Of a stretch of 64,000 nucleotides of DNA, positions 18,163 through 27,610 are shown in pieces; the stretch's first letter is position 1, and the number at the start of each line of letters is the position of its first letter. The stretch comes from Acidobacteriota bacterium. Its GTDB lineage: Bacteria; Acidobacteriota; Blastocatellia; RBC074. The stretch lies in NCBI GenBank assembly GCA_016789605.1, contig JAEUQO010000222.1:1-64000 (forward strand), read 5' to 3'. The translations under genes were made by a program, and so were the position numbers. The notes beneath the pieces were generated by a model that worked only from the letters and a program-made list of their open reading frames with translations, had not been told where the DNA came from and did no database searches.

Positions 18163-19602
18163 TTAGTTCTTGGCTTCGATCTCTCCCAGACGGTGCAGTT
18201 TCATGATCGAGGACAAACTCGGTTGATCGGGAATGCGTCCCGCCATGGCCACGATCATTTCCCCGCGTTTGGCCAACCCAGAACTCACCATCATTTCATC
18301 CGCACGCGCAAGGATCCCCCGGCTGCCGCCGCTGAAATCGAGCAAGTGCGGTTCAAGTCCCCACACCGCCGCCAATGCATTGTAGGATTTGGGATTGGGC
18401 GTAAATGCAATGACGCGTTGCGCAGGCCGCAAGGCAGCCAAATGTCGCGCCATCGTGCCTGATTTGCTAAAGACGATGATGAATCTGGTGCGCAATTCCT
18501 GCGCGGCATAAATCGCCGCTTCAGCAATGGCACGGCCTTCGGTTCCCTTCTGATGGCCGTGAATCAGATCGCGTGAACGGTCGCCATACGCACAATTCTC
18601 TTCCGTATAGCTGATGATGCGTGACATCGTTTCGACTGTTTGCACGGGGTATTCGCCCACGGCCGTTTCCGCCGAAAGCATCACGGCGTCGGTGCCATCC
18701 AAAATCGCATTGGCGACGTCAGAGGCTTCGGCGCGTGTGGGACGCGGTTCGTGCGTCATGGATTCGAGCATCTGCGTCGCGGTAATGACCAGCTTTTCCG
18801 CGGCATTCGCTTTCGTGACAATTTGCTTTTGGTGAAATGGCACGCTTTCAACAGCGGTTTCGACGCCCAGATCACCGCGCGCCACCATCACGCCGTCGCA
18901 AACGTCAATGATGTTATCCAAATCGTTGAGGGCTTCGCGCTTTTCGATTTTGGCAATAAGCGGCGTATCCGCTCCCAGGTACTCGATCAACGTCTTTGCG
19001 CCGATGCAATCGCGCGCGCTGCGCACAAAAGAGAGCGCGACGTAATCCACTTTCTGCTGCAAGCCAAAGCTCAAATCCGTACGGTCTTTTTCGGTCAGGG
19101 AAGGGGCTGACAGTTTCACGCCCGGTAAATTGATGCCTTTGTTTTCGCCCAGCAAACCGCCATTGATGACACGACAAACCACGTCGGTTTTACCCACTTG
19201 TTCGACGCGCAATTCGATCAATCCATCGGCGAACAAGATGCGGTCGCCCGGATTCACGTCTTGGGGCAAATTGGCATAACTGGTGGAAACAATGCTGGCA
19301 TCACCGATCAGGTCACGCGTGGTGATGGTGAGTTCCTGCTCAGCTTCGAGTTTGACCGGCTGGTGATCGTGTAATTGCCCGGTGCGAATTTTGGGGCCAC
19401 ACAAATCCAGCAAAATTGCCAGCGGGCGATTGAGTTCGGCGGCAACGGTGCGCAGGTTACGAATCGTTTCGGCGTGGCTGTCGTGTGAGCCGTGTGACAT
19501 ATTCACACGCGCCACATCCACACCAGCCAGCATCAAGTCGCGCAAACGTTCGACTGAACGTGACGCAGGTCCGATGGTCGCAACAATTTTGGCTTTTCTC
19601 AC
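18163..19602 (-). CDS. pyk: Pyruvate kinase
   Basis: A 479-residue glycolytic enzyme converting phosphoenolpyruvate and ADP to pyruvate and [16 protein letters not shown] at the start, the active-site segment [16 protein letters not shown] followed by [13 protein letters not shown], and [22 protein letters not shown] are diagnostic. The start is a GTG that overlaps the preceding redoxin stop codon by one base (TAGTG), with GGAG just before it, so translation is probably coupled to the TlpA array upstream. Confidence 0.97.
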   Translation of the reverse strand: MRKAKIVATIGPASRSVERLRDLMLAGVDVARVNMSHGSHDSHAETIRNLRTVAAELNRPLAILLDLCGPKIRTGQLHDHQPVKLEAEQELTITTRDLIGDASIVSTSYANLPQDVNPGDRILFADGLIELRVEQVGKTDVVCRVINGGLLGENKGINLPGVKLSAPSLTEKDRTDLSFGLQQKVDYVALSFVRSARDCIGAKTLIEYLGADTPLIAKIEKREALNDLDNIIDVCDGVMVARGDLGVETAVESVPFHQKQIVTKANAAEKLVITATQMLESMTHEPRPTRAEASDVANAILDGTDAVMLSAETAVGEYPVQTVETMSRIISYTEENCAYGDRSRDLIHGHQKGTEGRAIAEAAIYAAQELRTRFIIVFSKSGTMARHLAALRPAQRVIAFTPNPKSYNALAAVWGLEPHLLDFSGGSRGILARADEMMVSSGLAKRGEMIVAMAGRIPDQPSLSSIMKLHRLGEIEAKN

Positions 19603-20171
19603 TACTTCTCCAACTCGCGTTTGACGGTTGCCGTCAATTCCGTGTCCACAGTGGCATCGTGGCCCGCGAAATGAGCAACCAGCTTGCCATCGCGCCCATA
19701 GATCAACGTTTGCGGCACTGACACATCACGCGATTCCACAAAACGGGCAAACACTTCGTCTTTGACCAGACCGACCGGATAAGCGATCTTCATCTGCTGG
19801 ATGAATTCTTCGACGCGTGTGCGCGTGGTGTCGGCGTCTTCTGCCGCCAAACCGATGATCTGCAAACCGCGCTGTTTTTCCGCTTCGCCAAAGCGCGTCA
19901 TGGTGGGAATGTGCTGTTTGGAGTGTCCGCACCAAACAGCAAAAAAGTCCAACACGACGACTTTTCCGCGCAAATCCTGCAAGTTGAACATTTGCCCATC
20001 CAACGTGCGCATCGGTTGGCGCGCCACAGAGTCTTTGGGCAATTTGCCGATTTTCGCTTTGGCCTCGCCTACCCCATCAGCGAGTGAAACCAGCATGATC
20101 AAGCTCAAACTGGCCAACGACAACAACCGAAAACAGGAACGATACACGGAAGCAAATGCGATAGTTTGCAT
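19602..20171 (-). CDS. TlpA-like thioredoxin-fold protein 1, active site CGHS
   Basis: A 189-residue exported thioredoxin-fold protein with an N-terminal signal/anchor (about residues 10-34). The fold strings [12 protein letters not shown] and the cis-proline VPQT are intact, but the usual CxxC is Cys81-Gly-His-Ser84, so only the first cysteine remains. That would favour a monothiol or peroxidatic role over disulfide exchange, which is an inference. ATG at 20171 follows AGAGG by five bases. It is the last of five related genes in a row and overlaps pyk. Confidence 0.85.
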   Translation of the reverse strand: MQTIAFASVYRSCFRLLSLASLSLIMLVSLADGVGEAKAKIGKLPKDSVARQPMRTLDGQMFNLQDLRGKVVVLDFFAVWCGHSKQHIPTMTRFGEAEKQRGLQIIGLAAEDADTTRTRVEEFIQQMKIAYPVGLVKDEVFARFVESRDVSVPQTLIYGRDGKLVAHFAGHDATVDTELTATVKRELEK

Positions 20172-20252
20172 TGGGCACCTCTGACAAAAAATGAAGGAAA
20201 AGCCTGCCGCGACAGCACACGGGTTCAAAACGCGTCACTGCCGCCGACAGAC

Positions 20253-20927
20253 TCACGACTTTTTGGCTTTGGGGGATGCTGGTTTGGCCTGATTGGTGGA
20301 CTTACTGGCGGGCGCTTTGGCCAATTGCGCATCAATTGCCTGACGCAATTCCTTGCCGCGCGCCTCATCCCAACCGATGATGCGTTTCACCAGTTTGCCA
20401 TCTGCGCCGAATAAGACCATCTGCGGCACGCCGCGATCTTTGGGGTCAGCATACAGATTAACGACTTCACTGGTAATGAATCCGATTGGGTAATTGACTT
20501 TGGTTTTGGTAATGAACGATTTCACGCTGGCGACATCATCAGGGTTGTCGCTGCGATCGGTCGCCAGACCTAGTACGTTCACGCCGCGTTGCCGATATTG
20601 GTTATACAACTCAGCGATGTGCGGCGCATGCTCTTCGCAATGCGGACATCTGGACCAGAACAGATCGAGCAACGTCACGCGTCCGCGCAAACTCGAAAGC
20701 ATCAGATGTTTGGAACGGCTGGCCGCAGGCCCCATCTTCACGGGAACCAATTCGATCATGATGTCTGGGATGTCGCCTGCGCCATTAGCTTTGGGCAACT
20801 CGGTCACGTCAGCCAACCCAAGCGGTTTGGCCCAGGTAACCGTCAGCAACACAAAACTGGCCGCGACCAAGCGCAACCAGAATCCGGCGCGAAAAATTTG
20901 TCTGCGATGAGCGTAGGAGTGATTCAT
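20253..20927 (-). CDS. TlpA-like thioredoxin-fold protein 2, active site CPHC
   Basis: A 224-residue exported protein with a signal anchor near residues 15-33. The active site is Cys94-Pro-His-Cys97, the dipeptide used by DsbA oxidases, inside a TlpA-type fold ([31 protein letters not shown]). A conserved leader after the anchor reads TELPKANGAGDIPD and is shared with proteins 3 and 4. The C-terminus is Lys/Ala/Pro-rich. The start at 20927 is chosen because the signal peptide begins there; an in-frame extension to 20999 overlaps the neighbour. Confidence 0.85.
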   Translation of the reverse strand: MNHSYAHRRQIFRAGFWLRLVAASFVLLTVTWAKPLGLADVTELPKANGAGDIPDIMIELVPVKMGPAASRSKHLMLSSLRGRVTLLDLFWSRCPHCEEHAPHIAELYNQYRQRGVNVLGLATDRSDNPDDVASVKSFITKTKVNYPIGFITSEVVNLYADPKDRGVPQMVLFGADGKLVKRIIGWDEARGKELRQAIDAQLAKAPASKSTNQAKPASPKAKKS

Positions 20928-20967
20928 AACGGGTATCTCAAGCGAGCGGGGCATAACCCGAGGTTGG

Positions 20968-21660
20968 TTATTTCGTTTTGCGCGGCGCGACTTTGGCACC
21001 GGCTTTATTCACAGGAACAGCCGGTTTGGCCGGTGCAGCCGGTGGCATCTTTGCCAATTGCGCTTCGATGGCATCACGGATCGGCTTTTCCATGCGCGCA
21101 TTCCAGCCGATGTCGCGTTTGACCATTTTGCCGTCCGGCCCAAACAGCACCATCTGCGGCACGCCGTGATTTTTGTTGTCAGCGAAGTAGGCAACAACCT
21201 GATTAGTGACAAACCCGACGGTGTAATTGATTTTGGCGCGGGTCATAAAGCCCTTCACGTTGGCAACCGTGTCTTTCTTGCTACGGTCATCTGTCGCCAA
21301 ACCAAGCACGACAAAACCGCGCTGCCGATACTCGTTGTAAAGCTGCACCATGTGCGGCGCGTGTTCTTTGCAATGCTCACACCACGACGCGAACATATCT
21401 ATCAGGACGACTTTGCCGCGCAATTGCGAGAGCTTGAGTGTGCGTTGCGGCTTGCCATTCGGGCCCAGGCTTCCTGGCATCAAGTCCACGGTTAATTCGG
21501 GAGTTTCGCCAGAACCGTCGGCCTTGGGCAATTCGGGTATGTCTTCGCGGCCCATTCGCGCCACGGCCACAGTGCTCAGCAGCGCGACAATGCCACACAG
21601 CAATAACAGTTGCCGCAACAAACCGCGAAACTTAGGCTGAACCTGCATACTGCTTGTCAT
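20968..21660 (-). CDS. TlpA-like thioredoxin-fold protein 3, active site CEHC
   Basis: A 230-residue exported thioredoxin-fold protein; the membrane segment spans about residues 14-34. The active site is Cys94-Glu-His-Cys97 in [16 protein letters not shown]. It shares the leader [16 protein letters not shown] and the segment [20 protein letters not shown] with protein 4 almost word for word. GAGG lies nine bases before the ATG. The tail is Pro/Ala/Lys-rich. An acidic residue in the dipeptide is unusual and should shift the cysteine pKa. Confidence 0.85.
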   Translation of the reverse strand: MTSSMQVQPKFRGLLRQLLLLCGIVALLSTVAVARMGREDIPELPKADGSGETPELTVDLMPGSLGPNGKPQRTLKLSQLRGKVVLIDMFASWCEHCKEHAPHMVQLYNEYRQRGFVVLGLATDDRSKKDTVANVKGFMTRAKINYTVGFVTNQVVAYFADNKNHGVPQMVLFGPDGKMVKRDIGWNARMEKPIRDAIEAQLAKMPPAAPAKPAVPVNKAGAKVAPRKTK

Positions 21661-21665
21661 CGGTC

Positions 21666-22337
21666 TTAGCCTCGCTGAATTTTCTGTTTGCTGGGTTTGG
21701 CGCTGGCTTTGCTGCCGGGTTTGACCGTCGGCAATTTTGCCAATTGAGCTTCGATAGCGGCGCGCATTTCTTTTTCGATCTTGTCAGTCCAGCCGATTTC
21801 GCGCTTGACCATCTTGCCGTCCGGCCCAAAGAGCACCATCTGCGGCACGCCGTGGTTTTTGCTGTCAGCGTAATAGGCCACGATTTCGTTGGTGATGTAA
21901 CCAACCTGATAAGGAATCTTGGCTTTAGCGATAAAAGCCTTGACGCTCGTAACAGCGTCTTTGTCGTCTTTGCTATCGGTTGCCAGCCCCAGCACTTTGA
22001 ATCCGCGTGAGCGATATTCGGAATAAATCTGCACGATGTGCGGCGCGTGCTCTTCGCAATGCGGACATTTCGACCAGAAAAAATCCAGCAGCACGACGCT
22101 GCCGCGCAAGCTGGAAAGTTTCATCTGATTTTTGCCAGGAACAGCGCTGCCTGGCTGTGGCACCAAATCAACGAACATTTCGGGCGTATCGCCAGAACCA
22201 TCGGGCATTGGCAATTCGGGAATGTCCTGCGTGCCCAAAGTTGGCGCTGCAACGGCCACCATCAAAAACAGGCTACCCAGAATTGCAGCCCGCATCACCG
22301 TCCCCACCAATCCCGGCTTGATTGCATTTCGAACCAT
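21666..22337 (-). CDS. TlpA-like thioredoxin-fold protein 4, active site CPHC
   Basis: A 223-residue exported thioredoxin-fold protein with a hydrophobic signal (about 9-33) and active site Cys91-Pro-His-Cys94 in [16 protein letters not shown]. The leader [16 protein letters not shown] and the [16 protein letters not shown] block show recent duplication with protein 3. AAGGAG eight bases upstream supports the ATG at 22337. The stop is five bases from the next ATG, so the array is translated from one message. Confidence 0.87.
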   Translation of the reverse strand: MVRNAIKPGLVGTVMRAAILGSLFLMVAVAAPTLGTQDIPELPMPDGSGDTPEMFVDLVPQPGSAVPGKNQMKLSSLRGSVVLLDFFWSKCPHCEEHAPHIVQIYSEYRSRGFKVLGLATDSKDDKDAVTSVKAFIAKAKIPYQVGYITNEIVAYYADSKNHGVPQMVLFGPDGKMVKREIGWTDKIEKEMRAAIEAQLAKLPTVKPGSKASAKPSKQKIQRG

Positions 22338-22400
22338 CTCTTTTCGCTCCTTACCGACGTAAAAGCTAATGTAAAAGCAGAAATCACCTCGCCCGCGTGT

Positions 22401-23024
22401 TTATCGCGAGGCGCTGGCCAATTGTTCGTTGACAACTTTTTCCAAGGCTTCCAAACCGCCGGGACGCTCACCGATCAAATGTTCGACCACGCGTCCGTCA
22501 CGCGAAATCACAAACAGTTGCGGAATCGGCGGCGAACCGGTCGCGTCTTCTGTCCCTTTCAGAAACGCGGTAGAAAGCCAGTTGTTGTCATAACCGATGG
22601 TGTAATTGATGCCGACTTTTTTGATGAACTCTTCGACTTTCGGCTGATCGCTTTTTTCGTCAGAGGTCAATCCGACAACCGCCAACCCACGATCGCGATA
22701 CCGCTCATTGAGCTTGGCCAGGGCAGGCGCTTGCTTGACGCACGGCGGGCAATAGGTCGCCCAAAAATCCAGGACCAGCACTTTGCCCTGAAAATCTGCC
22801 AGCTTGAATGTGCCGCCATCCAGGCGCGCAATAGGAACGTCGAACGCATCTTTGATTGCACGTTCGTTGACGTCGGACGGTTTGCTGTCGGCAGATGCTG
22901 CCGCCATGGATTCGCTCATCGGTTGCGGAGGCGCAGCCGTCGAACACGCCTGCAAAAGCGCAACCAGCGCGCTCAAGACAATCGGCAAAGCCGTCTGTTT
23001 CACACTATGAGTTTGCTTGCTCAT
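22401..23024 (-). CDS. TlpA-like lipoprotein 5, active site CPPC
   Basis: A 207-residue redoxin with a lipobox LLQAC (Cys27), hence a membrane-anchored lipoprotein. The active site is Cys92-Pro-Pro-Cys95 in [14 protein letters not shown], the form typical of TlpA/ResA thiol reductases. It is the most divergent of the five, lacking the IPELP leader. The ATG at 23024 lies inside the 3' end of yacG (20-base overlap). A role in reducing extracytoplasmic disulfides, for example in cytochrome c assembly, is the family expectation. Confidence 0.88.
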   Translation of the reverse strand: MSKQTHSVKQTALPIVLSALVALLQACSTAAPPQPMSESMAAASADSKPSDVNERAIKDAFDVPIARLDGGTFKLADFQGKVLVLDFWATYCPPCVKQAPALAKLNERYRDRGLAVVGLTSDEKSDQPKVEEFIKKVGINYTIGYDNNWLSTAFLKGTEDATGSPPIPQLFVISRDGRVVEHLIGERPGGLEALEKVVNEQLASASR

Positions 23025-23220
23025 CAATACTCGTTTCGCGGTCAAGCTCGTGGCTCAAATCAGCGAGCAATCCTTCCGGCGTCTCCATGAGGGGCACGCG
23101 ATACTCTTCGGTCGCCCAACGCCCCAGATCAATCATCTGACAACGTTCAGAACAGAACGGTCGCCAGGGATTATCTTCCCAATTCGTTTCATTGCGGCAC
23201 AAAGGACATCGCCGAGCCAT
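23005..23220 (-). CDS. yacG: DNA gyrase inhibitor YacG
   Basis: A 71-residue zinc protein. Four cysteines in CPLC and FCSERC bind zinc and the string [13 protein letters not shown] is the family signature. In Escherichia coli YacG binds GyrB and blocks DNA binding by gyrase. ATG at 23220 follows AGGAG; the frame continues to 23289 without support. It is the first gene of the unit that runs through the five redoxins to pyk. Confidence 0.92.
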   Translation of the reverse strand: MARRCPLCRNETNWEDNPWRPFCSERCQMIDLGRWATEEYRVPLMETPEGLLADLSHELDRETSIDEQANS

Positions 23221-23333
23221 GAACTCCTCGCAAATTAACAATGACAGGTTTTGGAAAATCGGTTTTCGCGCAATGCCGGATGTCGTCATCCGTACGCGCG
23301 CAATCGCTTACATGAAAGGCGCGCCAATAATAC

Positions 23334-23360
23334 AAAAAATCCCCCGAAAGTCGAAAGGGG
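23334..23360 (-). terminator. Terminator of the M48 protease gene
   Basis: On the minus strand a short CCCC/GGGG stem (23357-23360 with 23341-23345) is followed directly by ATTTTTT (23334-23340). It lies 18 bases beyond the protease stop codon. Three tandem GGCTGA hexamers lie between stop and stem. Confidence 0.6.
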
Positions 23361-23377
23361 CAGTCTCAGCCTCAGCC

Positions 23378-24232
23378 TCAGGCAGTCAGCAATCCCAACG
23401 GACCCGCCAGCGAGCGATAACCGCTGCTATGCCAGGCATCAAGTTCTTTGGCGCGCAAAATCGGAAATGGGTGCGTGCGATAGGCTGTGATCAGCGCTTT
23501 GTAGGCCTTGTTAAGCGTCGAAACATCGGCGTCTTCATAGGCGCGAATCTGCTTGATAAATTCTTGCTTGTCCATTTCGGCATACAGTTGCCGCGCTCCA
23601 CCAGCCAACTTCATGAATGTGCGAATGCATGGATCAAGATCTTGCACGCACAACAATCCGGCGCGATCAGCAGTGAGTTCGGCTTTGCGATACCAATCGT
23701 GCAGCGCAATCACCAGCCCTTGTCCGAGCAGCGTTCCCAAACCAAAAGACGCTTGTCCGATCATCGCCACGATCTCGGCGATGTTACGCGCAATCACGGT
23801 GTAAAGGACGTGCCCGGCTTTGATATGACCGAGTTCGTGCGAGATGACAAAGAAACGTTCTTCATCATCGAGCATGTCTATCAGCCCGGACGTCAGCACG
23901 ATAAACGGACGCGTATGCCCATACGTGAAGGCATTGGGCGTCGGGTCCAGCGCCACATAGAGTTCCGGTTCTTCGACGCCGATAATCTTGCAGCCCCAGC
24001 CTAAGGCGCGATGCAAGCGGCTGAATTGCCGCGCGGTAACCCGCACATTGGCCGCGGTATTCTGCAAATAAAAAATGCGCTCAAGTCCGTACTCCATAAT
24101 CTTGGCCACGAGTTGATCCAGGCCGGGTACGGATTTGAGCGCATCGGTCGCTTTGGCATCCCAGGGATGCTGGAACGCTGCGGCTTCAATATCAGGAAAC
24201 GTGCGCAACCGTTTCTTTTTTGTTTCACTCAT
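23378..24232 (-). CDS. M48-family zinc metalloprotease
   Basis: A 284-residue peptidase with the zinc motif HELGH in FFVISHELGHIKAGH and the third-ligand region KAELTADRAGLL. One or two hydrophobic segments follow the zinc motif (around NIAEIVAMIGQASFGLGTLLGQGLVIAL), as in HtpX/Oma1-like membrane proteases, but there is no N-terminal signal. GGAGG stands before the ATG. Likely a membrane-associated housekeeping or stress protease; substrate unknown. Confidence 0.9.
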   Translation of the reverse strand: MSETKKKRLRTFPDIEAAAFQHPWDAKATDALKSVPGLDQLVAKIMEYGLERIFYLQNTAANVRVTARQFSRLHRALGWGCKIIGVEEPELYVALDPTPNAFTYGHTRPFIVLTSGLIDMLDDEERFFVISHELGHIKAGHVLYTVIARNIAEIVAMIGQASFGLGTLLGQGLVIALHDWYRKAELTADRAGLLCVQDLDPCIRTFMKLAGGARQLYAEMDKQEFIKQIRAYEDADVSTLNKAYKALITAYRTHPFPILRAKELDAWHSSGYRSLAGPLGLLTA

Positions 24233-24310
24233 CGGCTGACCTCCGCTGATTCATCAGGCGCGGTAAGGTAGCACGAGCGAAAGCTGAAAAACAGCGACGG
24301 CGGCGGCGAA

Positions 24311-25462
24311 CTACCGCTGTTTTTCCTTGGCGCGCAGTTCTGAATCAAAACTGCCCGAACGCGAAGAACTGATCACACGAAACGCCGGAGCGGAGTCAGT
24401 GCCTGACGGCGCAAGCACTTCGGTGCTCGGCTGCAACAACACCTCAGTTGCAGTCGGCGGTTCGATTTCCACCTGAGAAGACGTGGCGACTTCGAGTTGG
24501 CCACTTGGCGCTTTGCGCGCCCCCCCATTGAAACGAAAATCAAAGAGGTCTGGCCGATTGAAATGCCCTGTCACATCAAGCGTCATACTTTCTTCGCGAA
24601 TGCGTTCGAGGTTGATGCGCGCCAGAATAATGACTTCTGAACCGAATGCCGGACCGGCGACATATTGTCCATCAGGTCCAATCACAGCGCTGCCGCCATC
24701 CAGAATGAATTCGCTGTCGCCATTGGCAACATTGGCAGCCAATTCCAAATCTGCCGGCAAATCACTGCGCCGCATAATGCCGCCTGCGGCCACGACAAAA
24801 CAGCGGCCTTCGAACGCGTAATGACGGCTGGCGACCTGATACATTTCCTTGACCGACGGCCAGAGCGCCACGTGAATGTCTTCGCCGCCCAGATGCAGGG
24901 TCTGGCGCGCCATCGGCATCCAGTGTTCCCAACAAATCAATCCACCAATCCGCCCAACCGGCGTTTCCACCACACGCAATCCTGCTCCGTCTCCCTGCCC
25001 CCAAATCAGCCGCTCATTAAATGTCGGCACCAGTTTGCGATGTACATTCAACAATTCCCCTGTCGGTCCAAACGTCAGAATGGAGTTGTAGAGCGTATTT
25101 CGCCCCGCTCCCTCCATCACACGTTCGTGAACGCCCATCACCAAAGTCAGATGATGCTTGCGTGCAGCCTCGCCCAAGGCCTCAGTCACGCGACTGGGAA
25201 CAACTACGCTGTTCTCAAGCAATTGCGCATACAGCCTTTTCATGGGCTGATTATCCCAAAGCGCAACATCGCGGCAGTTATCCAACCAGGCCGGATAGCC
25301 CGGCAACCAGGATTCCGGGAAAACAACCAATTGCGCGCGCCGTTTGGCAGCTTCGGCGATCAGTTCCAACGCACGATTCAGACTGCGTTCGAGATTTAAG
25401 TAAATTGGTGCGGCCTGGACTGCGGCAACGACCGCAATAGACGATGTGGAGGATGGTGGCAT
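24311..25462 (-). CDS. Nitrilase-family carbon-nitrogen hydrolase
   Basis: A 383-residue enzyme with the Glu-Lys-Cys triad: Glu50 in [12 protein letters not shown], Lys143 in HRKLVPT and Cys177 in [10 protein letters not shown]. The last two strings are those of true nitrilases (nitrile to carboxylic acid) rather than amidases. After the catalytic domain (to about residue 310) there is a roughly 65-residue extension rich in Ser/Pro/Glu that nitrilases normally lack. AAGGA precedes the ATG at 25462. The gene stands alone, divergent from the TPR gene. Confidence 0.9.
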   Translation of the reverse strand: MPPSSTSSIAVVAAVQAAPIYLNLERSLNRALELIAEAAKRRAQLVVFPESWLPGYPAWLDNCRDVALWDNQPMKRLYAQLLENSVVVPSRVTEALGEAARKHHLTLVMGVHERVMEGAGRNTLYNSILTFGPTGELLNVHRKLVPTFNERLIWGQGDGAGLRVVETPVGRIGGLICWEHWMPMARQTLHLGGEDIHVALWPSVKEMYQVASRHYAFEGRCFVVAAGGIMRRSDLPADLELAANVANGDSEFILDGGSAVIGPDGQYVAGPAFGSEVIILARINLERIREESMTLDVTGHFNRPDLFDFRFNGGARKAPSGQLEVATSSQVEIEPPTATEVLLQPSTEVLAPSGTDSAPAFRVISSSRSGSFDSELRAKEKQR

Positions 25463-25841
25463 ATGATTTTCCTTCTTTGCAGACGATGTCAGTGAACCCT
25501 GCTGCACAGAGGCGTTCCGGCAACGTCATCCTTGGGGCACGTTTCCGATAGAAGATCGCTGGGAGAAGGAAGCTGGCAATTGCAGAATTGCGCTCGTTAG
25601 GAGAGCCAGCTGGGGTCAAGCGGTCGGACAGGGCCAATAATCAATATCACTCTGGCCCAAATTACGCAAGAATTAAATTTGCGCTGTCCGAAGCCTGCCA
25701 GTCAGTAGATGCGGCCTGGAGGGCCAGCGTCGGCAAGATAGATTGGCTCTGACGCAGGCTAGGCTTGACAATTCCGCCGCCAGACCGCTATTTTTGCGCT
25801 TTCCTCACTGGCCCCTATTTCTTCCGAAGGAGTTCACAACA
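25463..25841. promoter_or_regulatory. Divergent intergenic region with sigma-70-like promoter
   Basis: A 379-base gap. For the plus-strand TPR gene, TTGACA (25765-25770), 18 bases and TATTTT (25789-25794) form a good housekeeping promoter giving a leader of about 40 bases. Inverted CGGACAG/CTGTCCG heptamers occur further left near 25630 and 25680 and might be operator halves for the nitrilase. No gene was recognised. Confidence 0.55.
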
Positions 25842-26636
25842 TTGGCTAAAGGGCGAGTTTCCGCACAGGAATTGAAGCGCGACCCATTGATGGATCAATA
25901 CGTAAAGACCTCAGGCTGGGTCAAAGATCGTTCGCGCCCGATTCTCACTTACATCACCGTGGCCGCCGCCGCGATCGCCATCGTGGCGATCATCTGGTTG
26001 GTTTTCTCACGCCGCGCAACCAACGCTGCCGAAGCGATGGCGGAAGGCTTCCGCTGGAACGATGCGATTGTGGCTAATCCGATCCCCGCTAACCCGGGCG
26101 GATATGCCGCCACCACCGAAGAAGAAAAGCATCGCAAAGCATTTGAAGCATTCGATCGCGCGGCTCGTGAATATCCTTCCTATAATGGCGAGCTGGGACG
26201 TTATTACGCAGCCACCCATCAATTGTATTTCGAACCCGAAAAAGCCGAAGCGACGCTAAAAGAACTGGCGCAAAAAGATTCCGATCTTGGCGCACAGTCA
26301 CGTATGGCATTGGCCCAACGCTATGAGGCTGTCGGCAAAAACGACGATGCAATTGCTGAGTATCAAAAGCTGAAAGCCAAGCCCGGCAACGTGCCTGCGC
26401 CAGTGATTGAGATGAGTTTGGCGCGCACCTATGAAGCAATGGGCAAAAACAAAGAAGCGGCTGACCTCTATTTCGCGATCGCCAGCAACAAAGACCTGCG
26501 GAATACGGCGCTAGGTAACACGGCGGTGGGCCGTTTGACGGTGCTCGCACCGGAAAAAGTTGACCAGTTGCCGCCGGCTGAACCCGCCAGCCCGTTGGGT
26601 GGTTTTGGTGGCGGTATGCCAATCTCAGTGCGGTAA
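25842..26636 (+). CDS. Membrane-anchored TPR protein (YfgM-like)
   Basis: A 264-residue protein starting at a TTG preceded by AAGGAG nine bases upstream. A cytoplasmic segment ([23 protein letters not shown]) precedes one membrane span at about residues 38-56; three or four TPR units follow (for example [25 protein letters not shown]). This shape matches YfgM-type ancillary proteins that bind the Sec translocon in proteobacteria, though identity is not proven. A longer frame starting at 25743 has no ribosome site and would start upstream of the promoter's expected start point. Confidence 0.75.
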   Translation: MAKGRVSAQELKRDPLMDQYVKTSGWVKDRSRPILTYITVAAAAIAIVAIIWLVFSRRATNAAEAMAEGFRWNDAIVANPIPANPGGYAATTEEEKHRKAFEAFDRAAREYPSYNGELGRYYAATHQLYFEPEKAEATLKELAQKDSDLGAQSRMALAQRYEAVGKNDDAIAEYQKLKAKPGNVPAPVIEMSLARTYEAMGKNKEAADLYFAIASNKDLRNTALGNTAVGRLTVLAPEKVDQLPPAEPASPLGGFGGGMPISVR

Positions 26637-26660
26637 TTTCCACTACGATTCACAATTTAT

Positions 26661-26697
26661 GACGAGTGGCACATTGGTTGTCACTCGTCTTCGTTTT
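26661..26697 (+). terminator. Terminator directly before the toxin-like gene
   Basis: GACGAGTG (26661-26668) pairs with its complement at 26682-26689 across a 13-base loop, followed by TTCGTTTTT. It ends the TPR transcript. The next start codon (26699) touches the T-run, so any message reaching it has passed this hairpin. Confidence 0.7.
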
Positions 26698-26698
26698 T

Positions 26699-27187
26699 AT
26701 GGATCAGCCCTTCGACACCAGAAATAAGCGACGCGCCGAAACGATTTCTGCGTTGCTCGTCACGCTTGTCGCATTTGCGCTTTTGTTTGGCGGTTGTCGC
26801 CGGACAAGCGGGCCGCCGATTCAGCCAGCCAACGGGCAAGCGACTTCGACGCAAGCCAAAGCACGAGCCACAAACGACGCGCCTGCGCTGCGACAAGACA
26901 TTGGTTTCGCCTCGCTGCGCAAGCTGCAAGAGCATTACGAAAAACACGGTCACGAATTCGGCTCTCCCGGCCAGGACGAGTATTTACGTCAGGCCCAGGT
27001 GCTGCGTGATCGTCCTGCTGGAGAAAATGTCCTGGAAGTTACGCGCGCTGACGGCGTGATCACCCGGTTTGAAAAAAGAACCGGCGCGTTTCTGGCCTTC
27101 AACTCCGACCGCACCATTCGCACGTATTTCAAGCCGAACGATGGCGAGGCGTATTTCTGGCGGCAAAGCAAACGACCTGGGAGGTAA
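26699..27187 (+). CDS. Putative lipoprotein-type RNase toxin (CdiA-C/BECR-like domain)
   Basis: A 162-residue protein with an N-terminal hydrophobic segment (residues 17-32) ending LLFGGC, a possible lipobox with Cys33. A low-complexity linker (35-66) leads to a compact C-terminal domain of about 90 residues: HYEKHGHEFG (80s), YLRQAQ, DGVITRFEKRTGAFLAFNSD, and TIRTYFKP (139-146). The order H-x-x-HG-x-x-FG, YL-x-x-A, RF-x-x-x-TG-x-F and I-R-T-Y-F-x-P is that of small nuclease domains at the C-termini of contact-dependent-inhibition and haemagglutinin-type polymorphic toxins. Likely catalytic residues would be among His79, His83, His85, Arg141 and Tyr143. No ribosome site is visible and a terminator hairpin abuts the start. 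An acidic gene follows after six bases. Domain recognition is from memory, not a search. Confidence 0.6.
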   Translation: MDQPFDTRNKRRAETISALLVTLVAFALLFGGCRRTSGPPIQPANGQATSTQAKARATNDAPALRQDIGFASLRKLQEHYEKHGHEFGSPGQDEYLRQAQVLRDRPAGENVLEVTRADGVITRFEKRTGAFLAFNSDRTIRTYFKPNDGEAYFWRQSKRPGR

Positions 27188-27193
27188 ATTCTT

Positions 27194-27610
27194 ATGAGTA
27201 CGATAGACCCCGTGCGCGCATATCTGCACGAAACTGGCTGTGGCGATCACGTCATCAGAAAAGGATTGCCGGGTTTGGTTGAAAGCTGGGAAAAAACGGT
27301 GCAGGCCGTCGAAGCCGGTTATCAACAAGGTCTGGACGATTATCTAAATGATCTGGATGCGCGCCAGTTGTTGGCCGAAGCTCTGACCGTCGCCACCGAC
27401 GAACAACGCGAAGAAGTCGAAGAACGCATTCAACAGGCTGATGAAGCCATGCAAAACCTGACAACCATCACCGATATTTGTTTGTGGGGGGATGAAGTTG
27501 CCGCTGAAGAAGGTTGGACAGCCAAACAAAACTGGTGGTATTTCGCCCGCCCGCAAAAAGCCAACCCTGACCTGCTGGCAGAAATTGACGAAGTTGTCGG
27601 CGGCCTGTAA
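27194..27610 (+). CDS. Acidic cytoplasmic protein, putative immunity partner
   Basis: A 138-residue protein without signal peptide and with about 28 Asp/Glu against 10 Lys/Arg. It is mostly helical (residues 25-90) and ends in a conserved-looking block, LWGDEVAAEEGW then NWWYFARPQ. I do not know the family. The ribosome site GGAGG is embedded in the last codons and stop of the toxin-like gene, nine bases before the ATG, so the two are co-translated. Small size, strong negative charge and position directly behind a basic nuclease-like protein are the usual attributes of an immunity protein; the role is inferred. Confidence 0.6.
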   Translation: MSTIDPVRAYLHETGCGDHVIRKGLPGLVESWEKTVQAVEAGYQQGLDDYLNDLDARQLLAEALTVATDEQREEVEERIQQADEAMQNLTTITDICLWGDEVAAEEGWTAKQNWWYFARPQKANPDLLAEIDEVVGGL

